Assembly (NCBI RefSeq): GCF_902381825.1
Contig: NZ_LR698973.1
Coordinates: forward strand, 3,401,349-3,465,348
DNA from: Pseudocoprococcus catus
Lineage (GTDB): Bacteria > Bacillota > Clostridia > Lachnospirales > Lachnospiraceae
Direction: 5' to 3'
DNA: 64,000 bases
Part shown: positions 23,454-33,324 of the stretch, piece by piece
Numbering within the stretch: position 1 is the stretch's first letter
How the letters are laid out: each line of letters starts with the position of its first letter
Program-made: the position numbers and the translations under genes
The notes under the pieces: model-generated
The model's input: only the letters and a program-made list of their open reading frames with translations
Told to the model about the DNA's origin: nothing
The model's database searches: none

Positions 23454-24347
23454 ATGGCAATTTTTAAAGGTGCAGGTGTTGCAATCGTTACACCAATGCA
23501 TGCAGACGGTTCAGTTAATTTTGAGAAACTTGAAGAGACCATTGATTATCAGATTGAGAATGGCACAGACAGTATTGTTATCTGCGGTACAACCGGTGAG
23601 TCTTCCACATTGTCAGAGGAAGAACATATTGAATGTATCCGTACAGCTATCAGCCGTACAGCAGGCAGAATTCCTGTTATTGCAGGTACAGGTTCCAACA
23701 GTACAGAGACAGCCATCTATCTGACGAAAGAGGCTGAAGAGGCAGGCGCAGACGGTGCACTGGTTGTGACACCTTATTATAATAAAGCAACACAGAAAGG
23801 CCTTGTGGCACATTACACAGAGATTGCAAAGCATACAGATATGCCGATCATTCTGTATAATGTACAGAGCCGTACAGGTGTGAATATCGCCCCTGAGACA
23901 GCTGTGACACTGGCAAAGACATGCGACAATATTGTCGGCATCAAGGAAGCCAGCGGCAATATTTCCCAGATTGCCACACTGATGCAGCTGGCAGACGGAT
24001 GTATTGATTTATATTCAGGTAATGATGATGAAGTTGTTCCGATTCTGTCCCTTGGCGGTATTGGCGTGATTTCCGTATTTTCGAATATTTGCCCGAGAGA
24101 TTCTCATGATATTGTTGCCAAGTATCTGGCAGGGGATGTGAAGGGAAGTCTTGAAATGCAGTTAAAGGCATTGCCTTTGATGCATGAATTATTCAACGAA
24201 GTGAATCCGATCCCTGTTAAAGCGGCAATGAATCTGCTTGGCATGAATGTCGGACCGCTCAGAATGCCTTTATCCGAGATTGAGCCTGAACATAAGGCAC
24301 GTCTTGCTGCAGCCATGAAGGCTTATGGTCTGAAACTGGCAGAATAA
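23454..24347 (+). CDS. dapA: 4-hydroxy-tetrahydrodipicolinate synthase
   Basis: A 297-aa enzyme condensing pyruvate with aspartate semialdehyde in the diaminopimelate/lysine pathway. The Schiff-base lysine is K164 in GIKEASGN, the active-site tyrosine Y135 in ILYNVQSRTG, and GTTGES (45-50) binds substrate; VTPYYNKATQKGL is also conserved. Start ATG 23454 is 8 bp behind GGAGG. A longer frame to 23325 exists but reads through the riboswitch terminator and is rejected. A terminator follows at 24367-24416; dapB is further downstream with its own signals. Confidence 0.96.
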   Translation: MAIFKGAGVAIVTPMHADGSVNFEKLEETIDYQIENGTDSIVICGTTGESSTLSEEEHIECIRTAISRTAGRIPVIAGTGSNSTETAIYLTKEAEEAGADGALVVTPYYNKATQKGLVAHYTEIAKHTDMPIILYNVQSRTGVNIAPETAVTLAKTCDNIVGIKEASGNISQIATLMQLADGCIDLYSGNDDEVVPILSLGGIGVISVFSNICPRDSHDIVAKYLAGDVKGSLEMQLKALPLMHELFNEVNPIPVKAAMNLLGMNVGPLRMPLSEIEPEHKARLAAAMKAYGLKLAE

Positions 24348-24366
24348 GAAACAGATTTTTCTGGAG

Positions 24367-24416
24367 ACTTTTTCGGATGCACAGCGTATTGTGTATCCGG
24401 GAGAGTCTTTCTTTGT
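24367..24416 (+). terminator. Terminator after dapA
   Basis: CGGATGCAC / GTGTATCCG core within longer AGACTT...GAGTCT arms, followed by a T-rich tail. Confidence 0.65.
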
Positions 24417-24430
24417 TTATTAAAAACTTG

Positions 24431-24584
24431 TAACTGTTCAGAGCCAGGCAAAATTTCAAAAGACAGGTTATGAGAATGTCAATACTTTAACTATAATTGC
24501 GTTATGGCTCGATGTAGGGTAAAATGAAAGTAGTGCATTGTCAGAAGACTGTAAAAGAGAAGACAATCGGGCAATGAACAGTTA
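24431..24584 (-). mobile_element. MITE-like element, family A copy 3, rearranged
   Basis: The first ~36 bp (TAACTGTTCAGAGCCAGGCAAAATTTCAAAA...) match the reverse complement of the right end of copies 1 and 2. The right end keeps only TGAACAGTTA (24575-24584), and the middle is unrelated. It lies opposite to copies 1 and 2, between dapA and dapB. Confidence 0.65.
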
Positions 24585-24634
24585 CCAATGAATATTTATA
24601 TATGAATAGAATCAATCAAATGGAGGATACAGAG

Positions 24635-25390
24635 ATGGTAAAGATAATTATGCATGGCTGCAACGGCGCCATGGGTCAGGTGATCACAAAGCTGGCAGCG
24701 GAAGACAAGGATGCAGAGATCACGGCAGGTATTGACCGTGTGGATAACAGAGAGAATCCATATCCGGTATTTACATCTTGTGATGCATGTGATGTGGAAG
24801 CGGATGTGATTGTTGACTTCTCTGTTGCACAGGCTGTAGATGGGGTTCTGGCTTATGCATTGAAGCGTAAGATGCCGCTGGTCCTTTGTACAACAGGTCT
24901 GAGTGAGAAACAGCTGGATGATGTGAAGACTGCTTCAGCACAGATCCCGATCCTGCGTTCTGCCAATATGTCACTGGGTGTGAATACAGTTTTCAAGCTG
25001 GCAGCGGCAGCTGCAAAGATTCTCGGTGAAGTCGGTTATGACATTGAGATTGTTGAGAAGCATCACAACAAGAAGATGGATGCACCGTCCGGAACAGCAC
25101 TGGCGATTGCAGATGCGATCAATGAGGCTATGGATGATCGCTATACATACAAACTGGATCGTTCAGCAGAACGTGCCAGAAGAGAGGCCAATGAGATCGG
25201 TATCCAGGCTGTCAGAGGCGGTACAATTGTCGGCGAGCATGAAGTCCTTTTCTGTGGTCCGGATGAAGTGATCGAGATTAAGCATACGGCTTATTCAAAG
25301 GCTATTTTCGGCAAGGGTGCGATTCAGGCTGCACAGTTTTTGAAGGGAAAGAAGCCGGGCATGTATCAGATGAGCGATGTCATTGGTTAG
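24635..25390 (+). CDS. dapB: 4-hydroxy-tetrahydrodipicolinate reductase
   Basis: A 251-aa NAD(P)H-dependent reductase, the step after DapA. The Rossmann motif HGCNGAMGQ is at the N-terminus; EIVEKHHNKKMDAPSGTA carries the catalytic HH/K and substrate-binding residues. Start ATG 24635 (MVKIIMHG) follows GGAGG by 7 bp; the in-frame ATG 24602 includes that site and is rejected. Length is normal. Followed after 28 bp by fbp. Confidence 0.96.
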   Translation: MVKIIMHGCNGAMGQVITKLAAEDKDAEITAGIDRVDNRENPYPVFTSCDACDVEADVIVDFSVAQAVDGVLAYALKRKMPLVLCTTGLSEKQLDDVKTASAQIPILRSANMSLGVNTVFKLAAAAAKILGEVGYDIEIVEKHHNKKMDAPSGTALAIADAINEAMDDRYTYKLDRSAERARREANEIGIQAVRGGTIVGEHEVLFCGPDEVIEIKHTAYSKAIFGKGAIQAAQFLKGKKPGMYQMSDVIG

Positions 25391-25418
25391 CAGAATAGAA
25401 AAACGGAAAGGAGCCGCT

Positions 25419-27395
25419 ATGGAACAGATGGACGATTTACAGAAGCGTTATCTGAAACTTTTATCTGAGAAGTATCCGACCATTGCGTCGGCATCAACGG
25501 AGATTATCAACCTGTCTGCCATTATGAACCTGCCGAAAGGAACGGAGCATGCTCTCAGTGATATTCATGGAGAAGCCGATCAGTTTTTCCATGTGCTGAA
25601 GAATGGTTCAGGGGCAGTCAGAGCCAAGATCGATGAAGAATTCGGCAACAGCATCAGTATGAAGGACAAGAAGCAGCTTGCAACATTGATCTATTACCCG
25701 GAGAAGAAGCTGGAGCTTATAGAGAAGGAAGAGGACGATATTGAGGATTTTTACAGAATGACCTTTCATCGCCTGATCCGCGTCTGCAAGCGTTCACAGT
25801 CTAAGTATACACGGTCAAAAGTCAGAAAGGCACTGCCGAAAGACTTCGCCTATATCATAGAAGAACTTCTTTACGAGAGAGAAGATATCCTGAATAAAGA
25901 GGCATACTACAATGAGATCATCAATACGATCATCCGCATTAATCGTGCTAAGGAATTCATTGTGGCTATGTGCAATCTGATCCAGCGTCTTGTTGTGGAT
26001 CATCTGCATATCGTGGGGGATGTTTTTGACAGAGGTCCGGGAGCAGCTGCCATCATGGACAGACTGATGTCCTACCATTCTGTGGATATTCAATGGGGCA
26101 ACCATGATGTGCTCTGGATGGGTGCAGCCAGCGGACATCCGGCCTGCATCGCCAATGTTATCCGTATCAGTGCCCGTTACGGCAATCTGAATACATTGGA
26201 AGATGATTACGGTATCAATCTGATGCCGCTGGCGAATTTTGCCAATACGGTTTATGGAGATGATTCTTGTTCACTGTTTGCAATTAAGCATGTGGAGAGG
26301 GAGGATTACAGCATCAGTCAGGTGGAAGAAGAAGTGGAAGTTAAGATGCATAAGGCCATTGCAATCATCCAGTTCAAACTGGAAGGGCAGCTGATGATGC
26401 GCCGACCGGAATTCCATATGGCGGACAGACTTTTACTGGACAAGATTAACTATGAAAAGGGCAGTATAACCATAGACGGCAAGGAATATGATCTGCTTGA
26501 TCATAACTTCCCGACCATTGATCCGAAGGATCCGTATGCGCTTTCACCGGAAGAAGAAGATATTATGAACCGTCTTGTGACTGCCTTTAAGGGGTGTGAG
26601 AAGCTTCAGAAGCATATCCAGTTCTTCTTCAAGCAGGGCAGCCTTTATCTTTGCTACAATGACAATCTGTATTATCATGGCTGTGTTCCGTTCAATGAAG
26701 ACGGCACATTCAGAGATGTAACATTGAAGGGCAGGAAGTATTCCGGTAAAGCTTTATATGATTTCCTTGAGAGCTGTGCAAGAAAGGGCTATTATATGAG
26801 CAGTGATCCGGAAGAGAGGCTGTACGGTCAGGATATTATGTGGTTCATCTGGTCCAATGAGGATTCACCTGTTTTTGGCAAGGAGAAAATGGCCACATTT
26901 GAGCGATATTTTATCAATGAACCATCATTGAAGGAAGAACGTAAGGATTATTATTATAAACTGATCGAGAGAGAAGATATCTGTGATATGATTCTCAGGG
27001 AATTCGGTATGGATCCGAAGCGGTGTCATATTGTCAATGGTCATATGCCGGTGAAGTTCAAGAAGGGGGAAAGCCCGATCAAGGGCAACGGCAAGCTGCT
27101 GATCATTGACGGAGGATTTTCAAAGGCTTATCAGAAGACAACGGGTATTGCAGGCTATACGCTGATCTACAATTCCTACGGACTTCGACTTGTTACCCAT
27201 GAACCATTTGAAAGTCTTGAAAAGGCGATTATCGAAGAGACCGATATCCATTCCAATATTACAGTTGTTCAGCTGGTCAATGAACGCCGGCTGGTTGCAG
27301 ATACCGATGTCGGCAAGCAGATCCGCAAAGACATCGTTGATCTGGAACAGCTGCTGGATGCTTACCGAAGAGGCCTTCTCAGAGAAAAACGCTGA
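25419..27395 (+). CDS. fbp: Fructose-1,6-bisphosphatase, class III (Firmicute type)
   Basis: A 658-aa gluconeogenic enzyme hydrolysing fructose-1,6-bisphosphate. This class is a calcineurin-like metallophosphatase found in Firmicutes: ALSDIHGEADQF, VGDVFDRGPGA, QWGNHDVLWMG and VNGHMPVKFKKGE carry the metal ligands and active-site residues. Start ATG 25419 follows AAAGGAG. Length is typical for the class. It lies between dapB and nadE in the same direction with short gaps, so co-transcription is possible. Confidence 0.95.
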   Translation: MEQMDDLQKRYLKLLSEKYPTIASASTEIINLSAIMNLPKGTEHALSDIHGEADQFFHVLKNGSGAVRAKIDEEFGNSISMKDKKQLATLIYYPEKKLELIEKEEDDIEDFYRMTFHRLIRVCKRSQSKYTRSKVRKALPKDFAYIIEELLYEREDILNKEAYYNEIINTIIRINRAKEFIVAMCNLIQRLVVDHLHIVGDVFDRGPGAAAIMDRLMSYHSVDIQWGNHDVLWMGAASGHPACIANVIRISARYGNLNTLEDDYGINLMPLANFANTVYGDDSCSLFAIKHVEREDYSISQVEEEVEVKMHKAIAIIQFKLEGQLMMRRPEFHMADRLLLDKINYEKGSITIDGKEYDLLDHNFPTIDPKDPYALSPEEEDIMNRLVTAFKGCEKLQKHIQFFFKQGSLYLCYNDNLYYHGCVPFNEDGTFRDVTLKGRKYSGKALYDFLESCARKGYYMSSDPEERLYGQDIMWFIWSNEDSPVFGKEKMATFERYFINEPSLKEERKDYYYKLIEREDICDMILREFGMDPKRCHIVNGHMPVKFKKGESPIKGNGKLLIIDGGFSKAYQKTTGIAGYTLIYNSYGLRLVTHEPFESLEKAIIEETDIHSNITVVQLVNERRLVADTDVGKQIRKDIVDLEQLLDAYRRGLLREKR

Positions 27396-27426
27396 CTATA
27401 ACGATAAATTTGGAGGCAACATTCGT

Positions 27427-29343
27427 ATGTTTGACGGATTTTTACGCGTTGCAGCGGCCACTCCGGATATCCGGGTGGCGGACTGCAATTTTAACGGCGC
27501 ATCTGCGGCAGCACTTGTGTCCGAGGCCTATGAGCAGGGCGTCAGTCTGCTTGTACTGCCTGAATTATGCCTGACAGGATATACATGCAGTGATCTTTTC
27601 CTGCAGGAAAGCCTGTTGGATGGTGCAGGAAAGGCACTGCTTACACTGACAGAGGCTACAAGAGACAAGAATATGGTTGTATTAGCCGGTCTGCCGCTGA
27701 CGGTGAATGGTGTCCTTTACAATGTCGCTGCAGTGCTTCATGATGGCGATATACTTGGATTTGTACCGAAGTCTTATCTGCCTACTTATTCAGAATTTTA
27801 TGAAGGACGCCATTATCACAGCGGTGCGGATATTGAGACAGATGTTTTATTTAATGGAAGAACGTATCCGTTTGGTACCAGACTTTTGTTCAGATGCCGT
27901 CAGATGCCGGCTTTTACCCTTGGTATAGAGATCTGCGAGGATCTTTGGGTTGCACAGCCGCCAAGCATCAGCCATGCACTGGCAGGGGCGACGGTGATTG
28001 CTAATCTGTCAGCCAGTGATGAGACGACCGGCAAGGATATCTATCGCAGATCCCTTGTAAGCGGACAGTCTGCACGGCTTGTCTGCGGCTATATTTATGC
28101 AGATGCCGGTGAGGGTGAATCTTCAACAGATCTTGTGTTTGGCGCGCATAATCTGATCTGCGAAAACGGCAGCATTCTGGCAGAATCTGAACGTTTCAGC
28201 AATCAGATGATCATGGCAGATATGGATATGTCCAAGCTGATCAGCGAACGCCGCAGAATGACCACATGGCAGCCGAAGTTTGACAATGGTTACCGTGTGA
28301 TTGATTTTGATCTTGAAATGCATGAAGTGGATTTAAGACGTTTCATTGATCCACATCCGTTTGTGCCGGATGATGCCATGGACAGAACGAGACGATGTGA
28401 AGAGATTCTGACAATTCAGGCGATGGGATTGAAGAAGCGTCTGGCACATACACACTGCAGACATGCGGTTGTAGGCATTTCAGGCGGTCTGGATTCCACA
28501 TTGGCGCTGCTTGTGACTGTACGTGCCTTTGACATGCTGGATATGGATAGAAGTCAGATCATGGCTGTGACAATGCCGTGTTTCGGTACGACAGACAGAA
28601 CGTATCACAATGCCTGTGAACTGGTTCGAAGGCTGGGAGCAACCCTTGAGGAAGTGGATATCAAAGAAGCAGTGACGCTGCACTTTTCAGATATCGGACA
28701 GGATCCGGCCAATCATGATGTGACCTATGAGAATGGTCAGGCAAGAGAACGGACTCAGGTGCTGATGGACATTGCCAATCGTCTCGGTGGTATGGTCATT
28801 GGTACGGGAGATATGTCGGAGCTGGCGCTGGGATGGGCGACCTATAACGGTGATCACATGTCTATGTATGGCGTCAATGCATCGGTACCAAAGACTTTGG
28901 TGCGTCATCTTGTCAGATATTGTGCGGACACAGCGGACAGTCAGACATTAAAGGAGACATTGCTGGATATTCTGGATACACCGGTGAGCCCGGAATTGAT
29001 TCCTCCGGAGGACGGTCAGATTTCACAGAAAACCGAAGATCTGGTGGGACCGTATGAACTGCACGATTTCTTCCTGTATCATATTCTTCGTTTCGGACGG
29101 CATCCGGCCAAGGTATATCGCCTGGCCCTGAAAGCTTTTGAAGGCGTTTATGATGCCGCCACGATTCTCAGATGGCTGAAGACTTTTTATCGCCGGTTCT
29201 TTGCACAGCAGTTTAAGCGCTCATGCCTGCCGGATGGTCCGAAGGTGGGTTCTGTTGCGGTTTCTCCAAGAGGGGATCTGCGTATGCCGAGTGATGCCTG
29301 CGTGACACTCTGGATGCAGGAACTGGATGAGATTGTCGAGTAG
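27427..29343 (+). CDS. nadE: Glutamine-dependent NAD+ synthetase
   Basis: A 638-aa two-domain enzyme making NAD+ from nicotinic acid adenine dinucleotide, with ammonia from glutamine. The N-terminal nitrilase-type glutaminase (about 1-290) has its Glu-Lys-Cys triad in LPELCLTGYTCSDL, VPKSYLPTYSEFYEGR and EICEDLW. The C-terminal synthetase (about 330-630) has the PP-loop GISGGLDSTLALL and GTGDMSELALGW. ATG 27427 follows GGAGG by 10 bp; an upstream in-frame extension overlaps fbp and is rejected. Confidence 0.95.
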   Translation: MFDGFLRVAAATPDIRVADCNFNGASAAALVSEAYEQGVSLLVLPELCLTGYTCSDLFLQESLLDGAGKALLTLTEATRDKNMVVLAGLPLTVNGVLYNVAAVLHDGDILGFVPKSYLPTYSEFYEGRHYHSGADIETDVLFNGRTYPFGTRLLFRCRQMPAFTLGIEICEDLWVAQPPSISHALAGATVIANLSASDETTGKDIYRRSLVSGQSARLVCGYIYADAGEGESSTDLVFGAHNLICENGSILAESERFSNQMIMADMDMSKLISERRRMTTWQPKFDNGYRVIDFDLEMHEVDLRRFIDPHPFVPDDAMDRTRRCEEILTIQAMGLKKRLAHTHCRHAVVGISGGLDSTLALLVTVRAFDMLDMDRSQIMAVTMPCFGTTDRTYHNACELVRRLGATLEEVDIKEAVTLHFSDIGQDPANHDVTYENGQARERTQVLMDIANRLGGMVIGTGDMSELALGWATYNGDHMSMYGVNASVPKTLVRHLVRYCADTADSQTLKETLLDILDTPVSPELIPPEDGQISQKTEDLVGPYELHDFFLYHILRFGRHPAKVYRLALKAFEGVYDAATILRWLKTFYRRFFAQQFKRSCLPDGPKVGSVAVSPRGDLRMPSDACVTLWMQELDEIVE

Positions 29344-29354
29344 ACGGCAAACGG

Positions 29355-29783
29355 TCAGCGGGCCTTGTCGATCGCCTGGGCGATGGCACTGAGAAGTACC
29401 TGTGAAGTATAGCGGCTGGACGATTCGTAACGGATATCATCGATGGAGACGCCGGCGGCCAGCTGCGCGGAGATGGCATCCATACTGGTTGTCAGCAGCG
29501 GATACATGGCCGCAACAGATTCATCCAGATTGACAATGGAAGCGGATTTGATGTGATCTTTGTCAACAACAACCTGGATATCAACCGATTGATTGTTCAG
29601 TGTAATTGAAGATGTGTAAACACCTGCGGTATAAGCAGAAGCCGGGGATGTTTGCACATCTTTTTTGCTTGAGCCGATGACGAAAAGAATAAAAACAGCG
29701 GCTGCAATAAGAATAATGAGGACGAGAAGAAATGTTAAAAGCTGTCGGAGCCTGAAAACAAAAATGCGGGTATCACTTTGCAT
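29355..29783 (-). CDS. Membrane-anchored FMN-binding-like domain protein
   Basis: A 142-aa protein with an N-terminal transmembrane helix (about 13-37, RQLLTFLLVLIILIAAAVFI) and an extracellular domain resembling the FMN-binding domain (AYTAGVYTSSITLNNQSVDIQVVVD..., then SSSRYTSQVLLSAIAQAI, which occupies the place of the flavinylation or FMN site). The typical D/S-G-A-T/S motif is not exact, so FMN binding is a guess. Ribosome site GGAGGG. Convergent with nadE, 11 bp apart, and divergent from addB. Confidence 0.65.
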   Translation of the reverse strand: MQSDTRIFVFRLRQLLTFLLVLIILIAAAVFILFVIGSSKKDVQTSPASAYTAGVYTSSITLNNQSVDIQVVVDKDHIKSASIVNLDESVAAMYPLLTTSMDAISAQLAAGVSIDDIRYESSSRYTSQVLLSAIAQAIDKAR

Positions 29784-29853
29784 GGAAATCCCTCCGTAAA
29801 AATGTTAATATATGTATATGAAAAACTGATGTTAAATATGAGAGGAGAACAGA

Positions 29854-32800
29854 ATGTCACTACAATTGATCCTGGGAGGCAGCGGAACGGGCAAATCCAC
29901 CAGACTGTATCAGATGATTGTCGAAAGATCGGTACAGTTTCCTGATGAAAAGACGCTGTTGATCGTGCCGGAACAGAAGACCATGCAGGCACAGAAGAAT
30001 ATTGTTATGCATCATCCGCGGCATGGTGTGATGAATGTAGATGTACTGAGTTTTGAACGTCTGGCCTATAGAATTTTTGAGGAGCTGGGGCTGAATCAGA
30101 AGGAAATTCTCGAAGATACCGGCAAGAGTATGATTATCCGAAGAATTTTGACGGAGCATGAAGAAGAACTTTCTGCCTTCAGAGGCAATATACGCAAAAA
30201 GGGTTTTGTGGACGAAGTGAAGTCTATGCTGTCGGAGCTTTTACAGTACGGCGTGACGCCGGATATTCTCAGAAAGCGAAGCATGGAAATGGGGACTGAG
30301 TCTGTTTTATATGCCAAATTGCAGGATATAACAGTGATTTATGAGGCTTTTCTTGACAGGATCCATGAAAAATATATGACAACGGAGGAAGTGCCGGATC
30401 GGTTATGCGATGTGATCGAACAATCCGATATGATTCGCCGTGTGCACGTATTTCTGGATGATTTTACCGGTTTTACACCCATTCAGTACCGTCTGATGAC
30501 CCGCATTCTGCAGTTGGCACCGAGGGTAGTGATGACGCTGAATGTGGATGTTTCGGAGAATCCGTATCAGACCGTTTCCATGGAGCACCTTTTTTACCTG
30601 CCGAAGGATACGATTTTTCAGCTGGAGCGGATCTGCCGTGAGCATCAGGTGTCCAGAGAAGCGGACATACATCTTGAAGGCAATGAAAAGGGGCGGTTTG
30701 CCGGACATCCGGAACTGGCTGCCATGGAGAAGAATCTATTCAGAAAAAGGGCTGCGGCCCGGGCAGAAAAGCCGGAGGATCTGATGGCTTTCAGGCTGAC
30801 ATCACCGAATGATGAGATGGGTTTTGTGGCGATGAAGATTCATGAATATGCAGCCAGAAAGCATTACAGATACAGGGATATGGCTGTTGTAGCCAGTGAC
30901 ATGAATCTGTACCGCAGCAGTGCTGATTATTGGTTTGATAAGTATCAGATTCCTTGTTTCTTTGACGGCAGACGCAACATTTCGGGAAATATGCTGGTTG
31001 AATGGCTGCGGTCACTCTGCAGTGTTTTCCTTCAAAAATACAGTTATGCGTCTATGCTGCGGTATCTCAGAAGTGGCCTTACGGGTATTTCAGAGGAGGA
31101 GACGGATTGTCTGGAGGATTATGTGCTGGCGCTGGGCATCCGCGGCCATAGTAAGTGGACAAAGGTGTGGACGGCCAAAATGCAAGGAATGACCGATGAA
31201 GAGCTGGACAGGATCAATGGCATCCGGGAACGGCTGATCCTGCCCTTGGAAGCACTTTATGAAGTAAGCCGGAATAAGGAAAGCCGGACCGTCGATTTTA
31301 TGCGGAGACTTTATTTGTATATGCAGCAGCTGGGCATTCGAGGACAGCTGGAGGCATGGACTGCGTTCTTTGAGAAAAACGGGGATCTTTCAAGAGCCAA
31401 AGAATATGAGCAGATTTACGATGTGATGATCGAATTGCTGGAGAGAATGTACTTGATTCTCGGTCAGGAGCCGCTTTCTATTCAGGTCTTTTCCGATGTG
31501 CTGGATGCCGGCGTCAATGATGTGCGGATTGGCATTATTCCGCCGGGAGTGGATCAGGTAACTTTTGGTGATATACGCCGAACAAGGCTGGAGAACATTA
31601 AAGTCCTGTTTTTTGTCGGCATGAATGATGGACTGGTACCGCTTATGGAAAACGGCGGCGGTCTGCTGACAGAAATTGAGAGAGACCGTCTGGCATTGCA
31701 TCATATTCATTTGGCACCAACGGCAAAGGAAAATACATGTACAGAGCAGTATTATCTTTATATGAATATGACAAAACCTTCTGAAAAGCTGATACTGACC
31801 TGTTCTGAGCAGGATGCAGCAGGGAAAGAGAAGCGGCCGTCCTCTATTTTTGACAGGATCAAAGCGGTTTTTCCGAAGCTGGTACTGGAACGGGTACACC
31901 AGACGGATACGGAAAAAGGAGATTTGATCCACAGTTATCAGTATATGATCAGAGGGCTTCGTGAGATCAGTGAGAATGGACAGATTCCCGAAGACTGGCT
32001 GGATGTCTATGACTGGTTTATGTCAAGGCCGGAGTATGCAGAGAAGACCAGACAGCTGGTGGAAGCAGCATTTTACAGGCATTGGGATGAGCAGTTGTCT
32101 CAGGCGGCTGTCAGGGCCGTTTACGGCGGGCAGCTGACGGGCGGTGTGACGATGCTGGAGAAATATGCAGCCTGTGCCTATGCCCATTTTCTTTCCTATG
32201 GACTCCATTTAAAAGAAAGGAAAATTTATCAGGTACAGGCGCCGGATATTGGCATGATCTTTCATCAGGCAATCGAACGTTTTTCACTGAGAATCGGACG
32301 GAGCGGCTATCAGTGGCGAACAATTCCGGATGAGATCAGGGATCATCTGGTGGAAGAATGTGTCAGCAGCGTTGTACTGGAATATAATCATTCTGTGATG
32401 CAGGACAGTATGCGTGCCAATTATCTGACTGAGAAAATCATGCGCATGACCAAACGAACCATCTGGGCACTGCAACAGCAATTGAAGAAGGGGGATTTTG
32501 AGCCGGTCGGATATGAAGTCCGTTTTACGACGGAACTTGAGAATCAGCAGATGCATTTGTCTTACGGGGATCGGGGCGTCATGTCTTTAAATGGCAAGAT
32601 TGACCGAATGGATCTGTGTGAGGAAGATGACAAAGTTTATCTGAAGATTATAGATTACAAGTCCGGACGTACAAAGTTCGATCTGGCATCTGTCTTTCAT
32701 GGGCTGCAGCTGCAGCTGATGGTCTATATGAATGCGGCACGTGAGGAACAGCAGCAGAAAAAGAAGCAATGCATCGTTATTCCGGCGGGAATTCTGTATT

Positions 32801-33324
32801 ATCACATTGATGATCCTTTTGTGACATCAGACAATTTTCGGGATTTTGCGGGCAACCAGCCTGTCGGTTCAGATGAGCAGAATGAAGATTATTCGGATTC
32901 ATCCGGTGCTGCAGAGGATGCGCTTTCAATTCTTGAACAGCTGGCGGTGGATGGTCTTGTGCTGGATGATGACGATGCTGTTCGACATATGGATCATCAC
33001 CCGGAGGAACCACCGAAAGTTCTTCCGGTCAAGATAAAAAAAGACGGGACATTGTCTGCATTATCCAGTGCAGCAGCACCGGAGAATTTTGAAGTGCTTT
33101 CATGGCATGTGAAGCGGACAACAAAGCGATTAGGGGAAAAGATTTTTTCAGGTGATATTTCCGTACATCCTTATCGGTACGGAACACAGAAGGCCTGTGA
33201 TTACTGCAGCTTTAAGTCGGTATGCGGTTTTGATCCGGCCTTTGACGGATTTGACTGGAAGCGCCTGAAAAAAATGAATAAAGACGAGATCTGGGAAGCA
33301 ATCAGAAAGGAGGCGGGAGAATGA
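29854..33324 (+). CDS. addB: AddB, helicase-exonuclease subunit
   Basis: An 1156-aa subunit of the AddAB complex (the Firmicute RecBCD counterpart), which processes double-strand breaks and recognises Chi. GGSGTGKST near residues 8-16 is its Walker A. The C-terminal nuclease domain carries KIIDYKSGRTKFDL. The iron-sulfur cysteines of AddB are all present: C774 and, near the end, C1115, C1118 and C1124 (CDYCSFKSVC). An acidic insert of about 1000-1045 (DEQNEDYSDSSGAAED) is notable. Overlaps addA by 4 bp (ATGA). Confidence 0.96.
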   Translation: MSLQLILGGSGTGKSTRLYQMIVERSVQFPDEKTLLIVPEQKTMQAQKNIVMHHPRHGVMNVDVLSFERLAYRIFEELGLNQKEILEDTGKSMIIRRILTEHEEELSAFRGNIRKKGFVDEVKSMLSELLQYGVTPDILRKRSMEMGTESVLYAKLQDITVIYEAFLDRIHEKYMTTEEVPDRLCDVIEQSDMIRRVHVFLDDFTGFTPIQYRLMTRILQLAPRVVMTLNVDVSENPYQTVSMEHLFYLPKDTIFQLERICREHQVSREADIHLEGNEKGRFAGHPELAAMEKNLFRKRAAARAEKPEDLMAFRLTSPNDEMGFVAMKIHEYAARKHYRYRDMAVVASDMNLYRSSADYWFDKYQIPCFFDGRRNISGNMLVEWLRSLCSVFLQKYSYASMLRYLRSGLTGISEEETDCLEDYVLALGIRGHSKWTKVWTAKMQGMTDEELDRINGIRERLILPLEALYEVSRNKESRTVDFMRRLYLYMQQLGIRGQLEAWTAFFEKNGDLSRAKEYEQIYDVMIELLERMYLILGQEPLSIQVFSDVLDAGVNDVRIGIIPPGVDQVTFGDIRRTRLENIKVLFFVGMNDGLVPLMENGGGLLTEIERDRLALHHIHLAPTAKENTCTEQYYLYMNMTKPSEKLILTCSEQDAAGKEKRPSSIFDRIKAVFPKLVLERVHQTDTEKGDLIHSYQYMIRGLREISENGQIPEDWLDVYDWFMSRPEYAEKTRQLVEAAFYRHWDEQLSQAAVRAVYGGQLTGGVTMLEKYAACAYAHFLSYGLHLKERKIYQVQAPDIGMIFHQAIERFSLRIGRSGYQWRTIPDEIRDHLVEECVSSVVLEYNHSVMQDSMRANYLTEKIMRMTKRTIWALQQQLKKGDFEPVGYEVRFTTELENQQMHLSYGDRGVMSLNGKIDRMDLCEEDDKVYLKIIDYKSGRTKFDLASVFHGLQLQLMVYMNAAREEQQQKKKQCIVIPAGILYYHIDDPFVTSDNFRDFAGNQPVGSDEQNEDYSDSSGAAEDALSILEQLAVDGLVLDDDDAVRHMDHHPEEPPKVLPVKIKKDGTLSALSSAAAPENFEVLSWHVKRTTKRLGEKIFSGDISVHPYRYGTQKACDYCSFKSVCGFDPAFDGFDWKRLKKMNKDEIWEAIRKEAGE

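Noticed and set aside
27190..27426. N-terminal extension of nadE overlapping fbp
   Set aside because: It lies out of frame over the fbp 3' end; ATG 27427 with GGAGG gives the usual NadE start.
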